From the NCBI RefSeq assembly GCF_021044425.1, contig NZ_JAJNEC010000005.1, forward strand, positions 1 through 64,000: DNA of 64,000 bases. Direction: 5' to 3'. Within the stretch, counting starts at the first letter, position 1; the number at the start of each line of letters is the position of its first letter. Origin of the DNA: Niabella pedocola. Lineage in GTDB: Bacteria > Bacteroidota > Bacteroidia > Chitinophagales > Chitinophagaceae. Of the stretch, positions 1 to 8,714 are shown piece by piece. The notes beneath the pieces were generated by a model. That model was not told the DNA's origin. It made no database searches and saw only the letters and a program-made list of their open reading frames with translations. Made by a program: the position numbers and the translations under genes.

Positions 1-300
1 CGCCCTTCGCGGTTCAGTTTTACTGCAAGGTCCGCCAGGGATTCGACTTTAACCGCCACGAATGCATGGGAAGCGCGCAAAGTGCGCAGCGTCCTAAACC
101 CCCGCTCCGCAGCATTTCACCGCGACCTTTGCGTATTCTTCGCGCCCTTCGCGGTTCAGTTTTACTGCAAGGTCCGCCAGGGATTCGACTTTAACCGCCA
201 CGAATGCATGGGAAGCGCGCAAAGTGCGCAGCGTCCTAAACCCCCGCTCCGCAGCATTTCATCGCGATCTTCGCGTGTTCTTCGCGCCCTTCGCGGTTCA
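1..300. repeat. 142-bp tandem repeat, two full copies plus a fragment
   Basis: Positions 1-142 and 143-284 are the same unit, differing at only four bases near the right end. A third copy starts at 285 and diverges after 16 bases. The array starts in mid-phase at the window edge, so it may extend further left. Each unit contains the short motif family CTTCGCGCCCTTCGCGGTT and GCGCGCAAAGTGCGCAGCG, of the kind dispersed in noncoding DNA of many bacteria. The open frame across it (82-360, plus) is repetitive in sequence and is not a credible gene. It sits just downstream of the AraC gene stop. Confidence 0.9.
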
Positions 301-335
301 TATTTTACCACAAGAAGCGCAAGCACCCCACAAGG

Positions 336-1217
336 TCAGGCTGATAGCTCCTTATTGTAACGCTTCTTGTATTCAAAAGGCGTCATACCGGTAAATTTCT
401 TAAAATGGCGGTAAAAATTGGACACATTATTAAATCCGCATTCATAGCAGATCATAGCAATGGGATACCGGTCTTCAATGATCATCCGGCAGGTATGACT
501 GATCCTTACTTCTGTAAGAAAATCTAAATAGGTTTTATTGGTCACGGTTTTAAAATAACGGCAGAAGGAAGTCACACTCAGGTTGCCGACCGCAGCTACC
601 TCCTCAAGGGATATTTCCCTTTTAAAGTTGGCCAGCGTAAAAACCAGCACGTTGTTCAGTCGCGCCGATTCATGCTCACTGGGTTTGTAAAATGCATGCG
701 CGGATGCAATGGTTGTAAACTCCTCCCGTTCACTGATCACCTGTAATATCTGCAACAGGAGCAGCACCCGCTCAAAACGGGTTGCGGTTACAGACTGGTA
801 CATCAACGCCTTTATGAGCTCCGCCGAGGTCCCGTGAAAAAGCAAGCCCTTCTTTGCCAGCTCAAAGATCCGAGGCAGTAAATAGGCTTCCGGTAACTGA
901 AAGAATTCCCGGCCCAGGCAATCGGTCGAGAACTGGATTACGATGGCTTCCACCCAGGATGCATCCATTACAGCTCCGGCTCCGTTCTCCTTTCCTCTCC
1001 AGGCGTGCGGCAGGTGTTCGCCCAAAAGGATCACCTCCCCTTCTTTAAAATGGGCCACATTATCGCCGATTAAACGGATCCCCTCGCCCTTAATCGTAAA
1101 ATGCAATTCCAGCTCGGGATGATAATGGAGTGGTTTCCCAAAATTGGGTACCCGATCGTGCCTTATCGAAAATGAATCCTGCATCGGCACCGGCACTTTG
1201 TGAAAGTGAAGTTTCAT
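336..1217 (-). CDS. AraC family transcriptional regulator
   Basis: A 293-residue one-component regulator. The N-terminal part (about residues 1-90) is cupin-like, with the HYHPELELHF stretch typical of the AraC sugar-sensing domain. The C-terminal 100 residues hold the two helix-turn-helix motifs, including SLEEVAAVGNLSVTSFCRYF and the signature CGFNNVSNFYRHFKKFTGMTP. The frame opens at a TTG at 1226, but the first ATG, at 1217 (MKLHFHKV), aligns better with the family and is chosen. It is the only recognisable transcription factor in the window and lies at the downstream edge of the hydrolase region, so it is the best candidate for the local regulator. Its inducer is unknown, probably a sugar or sugar acid. 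Confidence 0.93.
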   Translation of the reverse strand: MKLHFHKVPVPMQDSFSIRHDRVPNFGKPLHYHPELELHFTIKGEGIRLIGDNVAHFKEGEVILLGEHLPHAWRGKENGAGAVMDASWVEAIVIQFSTDCLGREFFQLPEAYLLPRIFELAKKGLLFHGTSAELIKALMYQSVTATRFERVLLLLQILQVISEREEFTTIASAHAFYKPSEHESARLNNVLVFTLANFKREISLEEVAAVGNLSVTSFCRYFKTVTNKTYLDFLTEVRISHTCRMIIEDRYPIAMICYECGFNNVSNFYRHFKKFTGMTPFEYKKRYNKELSA

Positions 1218-1737
1218 AAACGGCAAACGTTAAGCATTTAAACAGGCAAACCGCGCAACAACATATTTATACAAAATTACCAGGAAAAACCATCGTTGTT
1301 ATTGCATCTATCGATACGAATATAAGGCTAATTTCCGCGAAAAACCAACTTATTCAGCCATAAAAAATCATCATTTCCATCAAGGCACTTTCTATGCACA
1401 AGATGATAAGATCGTACAACAAACAGATAATTTGCGCAAAGAACGGTTACTGCTTAACACCGTAATGCATGAAACTACGGGTATAAAAACCGCAGGCGTT
1501 GCAGATGGAGGCATTTATCTTTTATACTCCTTTGCAGGTTTATCTTAAAACAAACCGCAGTGCTGTATCCCTGCCAACGCCATCATAATACAGCAATTGC
1601 CATTGGTCTTAAAAAGCAATACCCCATATAACAGCTAACGGCAGGATAAGGCAGGTTTTTCATTTCCCTGTTTCAGGTGCAATGAGCACGACAATATCTC
1701 TCAGATCAAAAAGTTCCTTTCTATTGTCTTTTTGCGC
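1218..1737. other. intergenic region, no gene seen
   Basis: About 520 bases between the AraC start and the stop of the sialidase-like gene at 1738. Apart from the candidate -7 box at 1272-1279 it holds no credible coding frame, tRNA or strong hairpin followed by a T run. A short imperfect dyad (GCAGGTTT and AAACCGC, around 1533-1560) is the only other structure noticed. Confidence 0.6.
1272..1279 (-). promoter_or_regulatory. candidate -7 box for the AraC gene
   Basis: On the minus strand this reads TAATTTTG, an exact match to the Bacteroidota -7 consensus TAnnTTTG. It lies about 55 bases upstream of the ATG at 1217. No convincing TTTG -33 element is seen at the usual spacing, so this is only a candidate. 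Confidence 0.3.
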
Positions 1738-2781
1738 TCATCGTTTCCCGAGCTTTGAAGGGTCGATAACTACAAACTTTATACACTTCCGGTTCCAGGT
1801 ATACGTGATATATACCAGGCCATCCCTGCCCTGGATGATCGCAGGATAGGAGAACTCCCCATTTTCGTTTTCGAGGGTAATTATACTGTTCCAGCTCAAC
1901 CCATCTTTGCTCACTGCAAGATTCAACGGCGAACGTTTGCCACCCCACTGGTTCCCGGTTTTGCCTACATGATTATAAACCAGCAGCTGCATTCCGTTGC
2001 CGAGTGTAACCGCATCCGTTCCGGAATTCGGGTTGGGCAATACTTCCTTTTCCAATGCAGACCATGTTTTTCCATTGTCATCGGACCAGCTGCTCACAAC
2101 CCCATCATCCATACTCCGGGCAAGCAATTGCAACCGTCCGCCTTTATGAAACAACACGCTTGGCTGAATCGCATTCACAGGCGATGCTGTATCAATCTTT
2201 TCGGTAATGCTCCAGGTTTTACCTCCGTCCTTCGTCATCTCAAAATGCATACGCCACCCGCTGCCCGAAGTCACCTCAGTACTTGAAGCACATAACAGTG
2301 TACCATCCTTTAATAAAACCGGTTTATTTTTTACGGGGCCCAAAATATCTTCCGGAAGGCGCCGCGGAGCCGACCAGGTTTTGCCATGATCCTTTGAGGT
2401 TATGAGCTCACCCCACCAGGCCTGGGGGCTTGGTCCCACTTTATAGAACAGCATCAATTCGCCGCCCGGAACCTGGTACAGGACCGGGTTCCAGCAGGGA
2501 TACCGTTTTTTTGTATGCTGGATCCCGTTGGCTACGGAAACAGGTGCCGTCCAGCGGTCCTTCACATTGCGTTGTACCCATATTTCCACATCCGGATCCC
2601 TTTCTTTTGTTCCACCAAAATAGGCAACCACCAAACCCGCGGGTGTACTGGCAATCGTTGAAGCATGACATTCCTTAAACGGCGCTTTATCAAAAAGGAG
2701 CTGCTGCTTCAACACTGCTTTTTCCTGGCCCTGCACCAGGGAACTAAAAAAACAGAAGATAATACCTGTCGTAAACTTCAT
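1738..2781 (-). CDS. sialidase-fold exo-glycosidase, BNR_2 type
   Basis: A 347-residue protein with a cleavable signal peptide ending near SLVQGQ, so it is exported. It has Asp-box repeats of sialidase-type six-bladed propellers: TSKDHGKTWSAP, TKDGGKTWS and SWSDDNGKTWSAL. Together with CHASTIASTPAGLVVAYFGG near the N terminus, GTDAVTLGNG in the middle and FSYPAIIQGRDGLVYITYTW near the end, these place it in the BNR_2 group usually annotated as exo-alpha-sialidase. The classical FRIP motif of GH33 is not visible, so substrate specificity cannot be read from the sequence. It is one of seven Asp-box proteins here and precedes the AraC gene. ATG at 2781. Confidence 0.88.
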   Translation of the reverse strand: MKFTTGIIFCFFSSLVQGQEKAVLKQQLLFDKAPFKECHASTIASTPAGLVVAYFGGTKERDPDVEIWVQRNVKDRWTAPVSVANGIQHTKKRYPCWNPVLYQVPGGELMLFYKVGPSPQAWWGELITSKDHGKTWSAPRRLPEDILGPVKNKPVLLKDGTLLCASSTEVTSGSGWRMHFEMTKDGGKTWSITEKIDTASPVNAIQPSVLFHKGGRLQLLARSMDDGVVSSWSDDNGKTWSALEKEVLPNPNSGTDAVTLGNGMQLLVYNHVGKTGNQWGGKRSPLNLAVSKDGLSWNSIITLENENGEFSYPAIIQGRDGLVYITYTWNRKCIKFVVIDPSKLGKR

Positions 2782-2934
2782 AAACGTTGATTTTATTAGC
2801 CGGATTTGCGATCCATTTAATTGAAACCTTGGTTGCTATTGCCCCTGCAGAATGGACGTTAACCCCCAAAGGGTCATCCGTTCACAACAGGTGCGGCCTT
2901 TTTCGTGATCAAAAAGCACCGAGGCATACGGTCG

Positions 2935-4281
2935 TTATTTTACAGCTACCGTCATGATCTGCAGATACTGTTGCGGGCCGGCAGGCCGGTACTGGTTATA
3001 TACCAATAAATGACCATCCGGCGAAAATGAGGGTGCGCCTGCTATTTTAAGGTCGCCCGGTTCATTAAACGTCAACCGCATGTTCGCATGCTTCAGCAGG
3101 TCATACAAATAAACATTGTTATCCGTTACATAAGCGATCCGGGTTCCCTCTTTGTTCAGGTTAAACGAATAATCTATCGGGGTCGCATTTTTTGTAATAT
3201 AAGTTGCCTGGCCACCGCTCACCGCATAACGTACCACCTGGGCAATACCCTTATCATCCGGAGCCAGTGCATAAATAAAGCGTCCATCGGGCGAAGACCG
3301 GAGCCAGTGTCTTACATGCGACAACCCTCTTCCGGTTCTACTGATCCGTTGTACCCTTACTCCCTTTGGAACGTGTGGTCTTTCCCCGGCAATACCAACG
3401 GCCGCGGTATCTTTCAGAATCTCTTCGGGATCAAGATCTGCAATAAACAGTTCGGTAATGGTCTCCCCTTTTTTATTTACGGTGTTTCCCTGAAAGGCAA
3501 TGGCATAAGGGATCCGGCGGCCGGCCCCGTCGGTATAGCCGTCCTTACCCACCCAGCATTCATCAAATGCCTTACTGATTTCGTCGGATCCCGATTGCGG
3601 ATGTGCCACCACATCAGCAACCACAGCCGCATACAACTGTCCGCTGTTATTCCCATCAAACGCATTTACTAAAACCGGACGCCCCGCGTCAAACATCACC
3701 CCTACCGTTCGAAGCTCCGGTTCTATCAGTGCATCGTTATAGGTAAAGCTGATCATGTGCCCGTCTCCGCTCCAGCAATGAGAATGCGTGCCCCCTCTTA
3801 AGGCACCCGGTGTATAGGGCGCCGTTATATCTCTTGCATCCATAAAAACCGGCTGCAACGGACGTTCCAGATCAATGGCCACGCCGGTTCGCCGGGATAT
3901 GTCGTACGGTTTTTCTTTATCCGCATTGGCCAGCCCGTGAATAAATATAACCCGGTCTGCTACCGGACTAAACGAAGCCGCGCCCACCCCCGGCCCATAT
4001 CGGGTAGGATTTTTCGTTTGATAGAGTTCCTTCTCTTCGCCCGTTTTTACATGCACCACTCCAATCACCGATGTTTCCCCGATCTTGGTATCGTCATTCC
4101 TGCCATCAAAAACAATCCACTGACCATCTGGTGAAAAAACATTGTTGTGATGAAGGGTATGTCCGCCGGCCGTGTGTGTTAATTGCAGGACGGTATTTTC
4201 CTCCTTTCCCGATGCACAACTATTCATTGTCATAAAAGTCCCTATTATTGCCCATACAAAAAAACGATTGCTTCTTAACAT
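2935..4281 (-). CDS. DUF3748 (YidR-like) TolB-type propeller lipoprotein
   Basis: 448 residues. The N terminus is hydrophobic and ends in MNSCASG, a possible lipobox with Cys22, so it is probably a lipoprotein. The body carries PD40/WD40-like motifs (FSPDGQWIVFDGR, SFSPVADRVIFIHG, SSPDGRFIYALAPDD, FSPDGHLLVYNQY) spread over the whole length, as in TolB-type propellers. The stretch HTLHHNNVFSPDGQWIVFDG and the later THSHCWSGDGHMISFTYND resemble the DUF3748 family, whose Escherichia coli member is YidR. The molecular function of that family is not established. Neighbours are a sialidase-like gene on each side, which suggests a role in carbohydrate sensing or processing, but that is inference. 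Confidence 0.8.
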   Translation of the reverse strand: MLRSNRFFVWAIIGTFMTMNSCASGKEENTVLQLTHTAGGHTLHHNNVFSPDGQWIVFDGRNDDTKIGETSVIGVVHVKTGEEKELYQTKNPTRYGPGVGAASFSPVADRVIFIHGLANADKEKPYDISRRTGVAIDLERPLQPVFMDARDITAPYTPGALRGGTHSHCWSGDGHMISFTYNDALIEPELRTVGVMFDAGRPVLVNAFDGNNSGQLYAAVVADVVAHPQSGSDEISKAFDECWVGKDGYTDGAGRRIPYAIAFQGNTVNKKGETITELFIADLDPEEILKDTAAVGIAGERPHVPKGVRVQRISRTGRGLSHVRHWLRSSPDGRFIYALAPDDKGIAQVVRYAVSGGQATYITKNATPIDYSFNLNKEGTRIAYVTDNNVYLYDLLKHANMRLTFNEPGDLKIAGAPSFSPDGHLLVYNQYRPAGPQQYLQIMTVAVK

Positions 4282-4401
4282 TGCAGTAATGATTCATTTA
4301 TAAGAATCGGTCTTCATAAATCCATTGCATTCAAAAATACTATGTTGTTCTGTTTTTTTGCCCACCTCTTTGCCTCCCCGTTGTACGATCCATGCCTGAT
4401 G

Positions 4402-5574
4402 CTACTTCCTGAAATTTTTAATGCGGTGAAAGGTTAAGAAATTGGCATCATGATTATTGTGTGCGTTTTCCTTTCCGTCAAAATACGCGGTACGGCATAA
4501 TACAATCATATCATTGCCTTCAAACGACCAGTCTACATACTGAAATCCGTGACGCAATACATCATTATGCTCCAGGATTGTTTTCACATCCTCCCAATGA
4601 ACCAGGTCAGCCGATCTCCGCAGTACCAGCACATTCCGGAACGAGGCAGGATTGCGCGTAGGGTACTGGTTGCGGTACTTTTGGGGAATCGAATTGGTTA
4701 ATGTGTAATAATAATGCGAAACGCTATCATACCTGATTACAAATTTCTTGCTGCCCCCGTCAAAAGGAATAAAGCCTTTTCCCGGATCAAAGCGCAGCTG
4801 CTTACCATCAGAAGACAGCGCCACCATGGCCGCCTTTTCATCAAGGCTGGCCTTGTTATCTACCCGCAGCATATCCCATAACTGTCCGTTCTTATCCACT
4901 ACAAAATTGCCTTCCAACCAGCCACCAAAATTACCATCCAGGTATGTGCTATCGTAATACATTACATTGCTGGTGCTCCAGGATTTTGCGTTCAGCAGAT
5001 CTGCGTCCACCGGTGCCGACATTACCATGGCACCATAGCGTTTTCCCCATTGCAGTATGGGGCCATGCGCTGTTTCCATCGGCCGCCATAACCGGCCATT
5101 GTACTCCACTACGGGCATGGGCGCACAATGAAACATCCCCTGGAGCAACAGCCCGTTGCCTGCTCCCGTAGGCTTTGTCCATGTGGCTCCGCCATCGTCC
5201 GACCTGCGGATCAGCACCGTACCATGATGACGATCCGGACCTAAAAGGTAAAGAGCGCCTTTATGCACAAACAAACTGGACCAAAACGCACCAGATATCT
5301 CCCCCACCTGTTTCCAGGTTTTTCCTTTATCCGCTGAGCGAAAGACCCTGCTAACCGCCTGTACAAACTCGGAACTATTGGGGCCAAAAAAATCATGCGA
5401 AGCCACATAATCCCCGTTGGGGAGAATGGCCAGACTGGGCGATCCGATGTATTGCATACTGCCGGCAGGGCTATACGTAACAATGGTACCCGGCACCTCC
5501 TTAAACATATGTTGCTGCGCACAAACAGCTCCATATAAGCACAGGAACAGGGGAAGCAGATAAAAGCGATTCAT
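4402..5574 (-). CDS. sialidase-fold (Asp-box) secreted protein
   Basis: 390 residues from the ATG at 5574. The frame is open upstream to 5787, but it overlaps the aldolase gene there, and only from 5574 does it begin with a normal signal peptide (MNRFYLLPLFLCLYGAVCAQ). Two clear Asp boxes are visible, RSADKGKTWKQ and RSDDGGATWTK, and a third degenerate copy near LRRSADLVHWED resembles GH43/GH32-type propellers. No FRIP motif is seen. It is probably an exported glycosidase on a sialidase or related propeller scaffold. It lies 167 bases downstream of the DHDPS-family gene and may belong to the same transcript. Substrate unknown. Confidence 0.82.
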   Translation of the reverse strand: MNRFYLLPLFLCLYGAVCAQQHMFKEVPGTIVTYSPAGSMQYIGSPSLAILPNGDYVASHDFFGPNSSEFVQAVSRVFRSADKGKTWKQVGEISGAFWSSLFVHKGALYLLGPDRHHGTVLIRRSDDGGATWTKPTGAGNGLLLQGMFHCAPMPVVEYNGRLWRPMETAHGPILQWGKRYGAMVMSAPVDADLLNAKSWSTSNVMYYDSTYLDGNFGGWLEGNFVVDKNGQLWDMLRVDNKASLDEKAAMVALSSDGKQLRFDPGKGFIPFDGGSKKFVIRYDSVSHYYYTLTNSIPQKYRNQYPTRNPASFRNVLVLRRSADLVHWEDVKTILEHNDVLRHGFQYVDWSFEGNDMIVLCRTAYFDGKENAHNNHDANFLTFHRIKNFRK

Positions 5575-5741
5575 TTTAAAATACTGGTTATTATTATTTG
5601 ATTTTTTGGTCACCGATAAAACGCTTCCCCAAAAATACGTGGAAGCAACAGATCCGAACCTATAAAATGTTACCCTGTTTTTATGATTTCTTAGCATGCC
5701 CAACAAGGCCTGTATATCCCCGCCTGTTTTCAACGGATCCG

Positions 5742-6680
5742 TCATCGGATAACCACTCCCGATATCTGATCCGCCAGATCGCGGCACCTGCGTTCCAGCT
5801 GGTCCATATTATTTTTTATTTCGTAAGACACCTGACCATTTCCGGATTCCCGGGTAAAAACCGAGATGTTCATTCCCTTTTTCCACAGGTAGTATTTGGC
5901 GGATTTGGGATAATCCTTATGCATCACTTCCATTTCATCCCTGAAGAATTGCTGCACCAGGGCCACTTCCCGTTCCATACGGGGTTTATTATAATTGCTG
6001 CACAGCCACACGACCAGCTCCGGAAAATAATTTCCCTGGATACAGGAAAGCCCCGCAGAACCGGACCGGAGGGATGCAACGGCATGCACCATATAGGCAT
6101 CGTATAACCCAAAGAATGGTGCCCCCGCACAAAGCCGGTTCTTCTCCCCTACGCGTTCTATATCGAGGCAGGTATCCTTGTGATAGATCACCCTTCCGGT
6201 GCCCGCAAATTTTGCCAGCAGCTCCGGTGCCAGCAATCTTTTATATGGCACCGGACATTCGTAAAAACCAAGCGGTATTGACCCTGTTAAGGCAAGCAGA
6301 TCTGTGATCCGTTGCTCCAAAACAGTGTCTGATTCATCTTTGTGCGCCAGCAAACCGGTTAATGCAATTACCGCCTGAACACCGGTATCATAAACGGTCT
6401 TTATAAATCGGGCCTGGTGCTGAATGGAGTCTCCAAAATTGCCGGCCGCAACTACCGGTACCCGGCCGTTCGCTGTTTTCAACACCTGTTTTATTACCTG
6501 TATCCGTTCCCTTGGTGTCAACTCAAACATTTCACTGGACTGGCAATTGGCAAAAAGTCCCCTGGCGCCGGCATCCAGGTAACATTCCGTAAGTGCCGCC
6601 AGCCCCTCAAAGTCTACCGACCCGTTTTCTTTAAACGGGGTCAGCATTACCGGCACAAAGCCTTTTTCATTCGTTGTCAT
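5742..6680 (-). CDS. dihydrodipicolinate synthase family aldolase (NanA/KDG aldolase type)
   Basis: 312 residues without a signal peptide, hence cytoplasmic. The TIM barrel is full length for the DapA/NanA family. The Schiff-base lysine is Lys168 in VIYHKDTCLD, and the catalytic tyrosine is Tyr140 in LGFYECP. The substrate-carboxylate loop usually written GTTGE reads NCQSSEMFE here, so it is unlikely to be true dihydrodipicolinate synthase. Family members cleave or form pyruvate adducts of sugar acids such as N-acetylneuraminate or 2-keto-3-deoxygluconate. It stands between a sodium:solute symporter gene and a sialidase-like gene, consistent with cleavage of an imported sugar acid. The exact substrate is open. 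Confidence 0.9.
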   Translation of the reverse strand: MTTNEKGFVPVMLTPFKENGSVDFEGLAALTECYLDAGARGLFANCQSSEMFELTPRERIQVIKQVLKTANGRVPVVAAGNFGDSIQHQARFIKTVYDTGVQAVIALTGLLAHKDESDTVLEQRITDLLALTGSIPLGFYECPVPYKRLLAPELLAKFAGTGRVIYHKDTCLDIERVGEKNRLCAGAPFFGLYDAYMVHAVASLRSGSAGLSCIQGNYFPELVVWLCSNYNKPRMEREVALVQQFFRDEMEVMHKDYPKSAKYYLWKKGMNISVFTRESGNGQVSYEIKNNMDQLERRCRDLADQISGVVIR

Positions 6681-6865
6681 ATTTATTTTAACCTTTTATC
6701 CCTAAAAAAACAGCAACACCTTTGTTCTATAGCAAGATGTATCCACAGGCCATAAAGAGTCCTTATGATCACGGATCATTTTTACCAATCCCTTTTTGAA
6801 TGACCGGGAACGGGATACCGGATTGTACATGAACCCGGCACGTAACGCCGCATCAACGCAGTATC

Positions 6866-8422
6866 CTAATGCTCCTTTTTTTGAAAGCGGGTGAACAGCA
6901 ATCCCGTCAAGAAGATCACCAGGGTTCCTACCACAATGATCATATTCGCGTGCAACGCACTTTTTACATAATAATATTTTTCCGGGATCCAGGCAGAGAA
7001 GGTCATCCACAGGATCACAATGATGCCGGTGATGGTAGCCAGCAACGCCGCGGTATTGCCTGTTCTTTTGCTGATGATTCCCAGCAGGAACAGGCCCAGC
7101 ATGCCTCCTGCAAAAATGCCGGAGAGCTGCCACCAGATATCCAGTACACTCTTAACCCCAATCATCAGCACACCGGCAATCATCCCTAAAAGGCCAAATA
7201 CAACGGTGGCAATATGCAATAACCGCAACCCCTGCTTATCATCTACATTCTGCTTAAAATATCGTTTATAAATATCCTCTGCAAATACGGTAGCAGACGC
7301 GTTCATACCCGAACTGATGGTGCTCATACCGGCTGATAATATCGCGGAGATGATCAGCCCTACCAATCCCGCGGGGATCATGGTTACCATAAAATGCGGC
7401 ATTACCTTATCGCCGTAATCAGCCGGCGCCAGGCTGGCGGCCAGTGCCGAAACCTGTCCGGGGGCAGCACCCTGCCCCAGCCGCTCTGCAGCCACCTGTA
7501 ATTTCACTACATCCAGCAACGCCGGATTCAACTGGTAATAGGCATAGAGGCAGGTGCCAATAATAAAGAACAGCAGCGATGCCGGGATATAGATCCATAC
7601 ACAAAGCCAGATTGATTTTGCGGCTTCTTTTTTTGAAGTAGCCGTATGATAACGCTGCACATAATTCTGGTCCATCCCAAAATTATTGAGATTGATAAAG
7701 AAGCCATATAGGAGCACCACCCAAAAACCGGAGCTGGTAAAATCCAGCGCCATTCCACCCAGGCTGAACTTATGATCCGCCTTCCCGATCTCTATGATCC
7801 TGCCAATGCCACCGTCCACGTTTGAGATCACCAGGTACACAATCAATATCGCCCCCAGCGTTTTCAAAACACCCTGTACCACCTCCGTCCAGATCACCGC
7901 CTCAATACCCCCCATAACCGTATACAGGATGATACAGGCCCCGGTGATCAACATAATGACCTGCATATTGTACCCCGTAAGCGCCTGGAGGGTGAGTGAC
8001 AAGCCAAAAAATATGGAGCCCATGCGGGCGATCTGCGTCAGCAAAAAACAAATGACGGCATAGGTACGCGCCCAGGGGCCAAACCGTTTTTCCAGGTTGG
8101 TATAGGCAGATACGGATCCTTCATTCCGGTAAAACGGAACAAAATACTTTGCTGCCACCCAGGCTGCCAGGGGCATGGAAAGACTGAATGCAAAAGCATT
8201 CCAGTTGCCTCCAAATGCTTTTCCGGGCACTCCAAGGAAGGTATTGCTGCTTAAAAAAGTAGCATAAATAGAAAGTCCCACTGCCCAGCCCGGTATGCGG
8301 CCGGATGCCGTAGTGAACTGATCTGCATTTTTATTCTTTCTTGAGAACAGATACCCCACCAGCACCATGGCCACCAGGTAAAGCAGGATCACACTTAAGT
8401 CAATCAAAGGCAATGTCTTCAT
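6866..8422 (-). CDS. sodium:solute symporter (SSS family)
   Basis: 518 residues, almost entirely hydrophobic, with roughly 13 predicted membrane segments in the LeuT-like SSS arrangement. It opens with MKTLPLIDLSVILLYLVAMV. Family features include GRIPGWAVGLSIYATFLSSN in the first repeat, where the sodium site lies, and GLIISAILSAGMSTISSGMN in the second repeat. It should import a sugar, sugar acid or related monomer across the inner membrane with sodium. It lies 185 bases upstream of the DHDPS-family gene and 292 bases downstream of the susD gene, beyond a terminator, so it probably starts its own transcript. The ATG at 8422 is the natural start. Confidence 0.95.
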   Translation of the reverse strand: MKTLPLIDLSVILLYLVAMVLVGYLFSRKNKNADQFTTASGRIPGWAVGLSIYATFLSSNTFLGVPGKAFGGNWNAFAFSLSMPLAAWVAAKYFVPFYRNEGSVSAYTNLEKRFGPWARTYAVICFLLTQIARMGSIFFGLSLTLQALTGYNMQVIMLITGACIILYTVMGGIEAVIWTEVVQGVLKTLGAILIVYLVISNVDGGIGRIIEIGKADHKFSLGGMALDFTSSGFWVVLLYGFFINLNNFGMDQNYVQRYHTATSKKEAAKSIWLCVWIYIPASLLFFIIGTCLYAYYQLNPALLDVVKLQVAAERLGQGAAPGQVSALAASLAPADYGDKVMPHFMVTMIPAGLVGLIISAILSAGMSTISSGMNASATVFAEDIYKRYFKQNVDDKQGLRLLHIATVVFGLLGMIAGVLMIGVKSVLDIWWQLSGIFAGGMLGLFLLGIISKRTGNTAALLATITGIIVILWMTFSAWIPEKYYYVKSALHANMIIVVGTLVIFLTGLLFTRFQKKEH

Positions 8423-8654
8423 TTGTAAAATTTATCGCTCATTGGAAGCTTGCTCGCTCAGAATGTAAAAGTATCACAGTAAACGTACCCGGCAATTTAA
8501 ATATTTGTCCATTTTTTATACGATCCTGCCCTTACCGGCAAAAAAACCGCTTCTTCCAACCCAAGCGGCGGGTTCCTGGTCTGCGGTGAAACAGCCCTCT
8601 CGCAAACACGGATATTTCCATTGCGTGCACTAACCGTTTTTATCTCGTCCCCCC

Positions 8655-8682
8655 CAAAAAAATAGGTGGCCCAATGCCACCC
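8655..8682 (-). terminator. rho-independent terminator of the SusC/SusD operon
   Basis: On the minus strand GGTGGC, a five-base loop, and GCCACC form a perfect six-pair GC-rich stem, followed at once by TATTTTTTT. It sits about 35 bases after the stop codon of the susD gene and separates it from the symporter gene. It is the clearest factor-independent terminator in the window. Confidence 0.85.
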
Positions 8683-8714
8683 ATTACTATCTGCTTGTTA
8701 AAAAATGATCCGTC

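Noticed and set aside
1..300. Possible CRISPR array
   Set aside because: The repeats are 142 bp long, directly adjacent, without unique spacers, and no cas gene is present.
82..360. Open frame of 92 codons on the plus strand across the tandem repeat
   Set aside because: Its protein consists of the translated repeat, has no family resemblance and lacks a plausible start context.
6702..7133. Minus-strand frame overlapping the end of the symporter gene, considered as evidence of a frameshift
   Set aside because: The symporter frame is continuous to a normal stop at 6866 with a hydrophobic C terminus. The other frame is a shadow with no transporter-like sequence.
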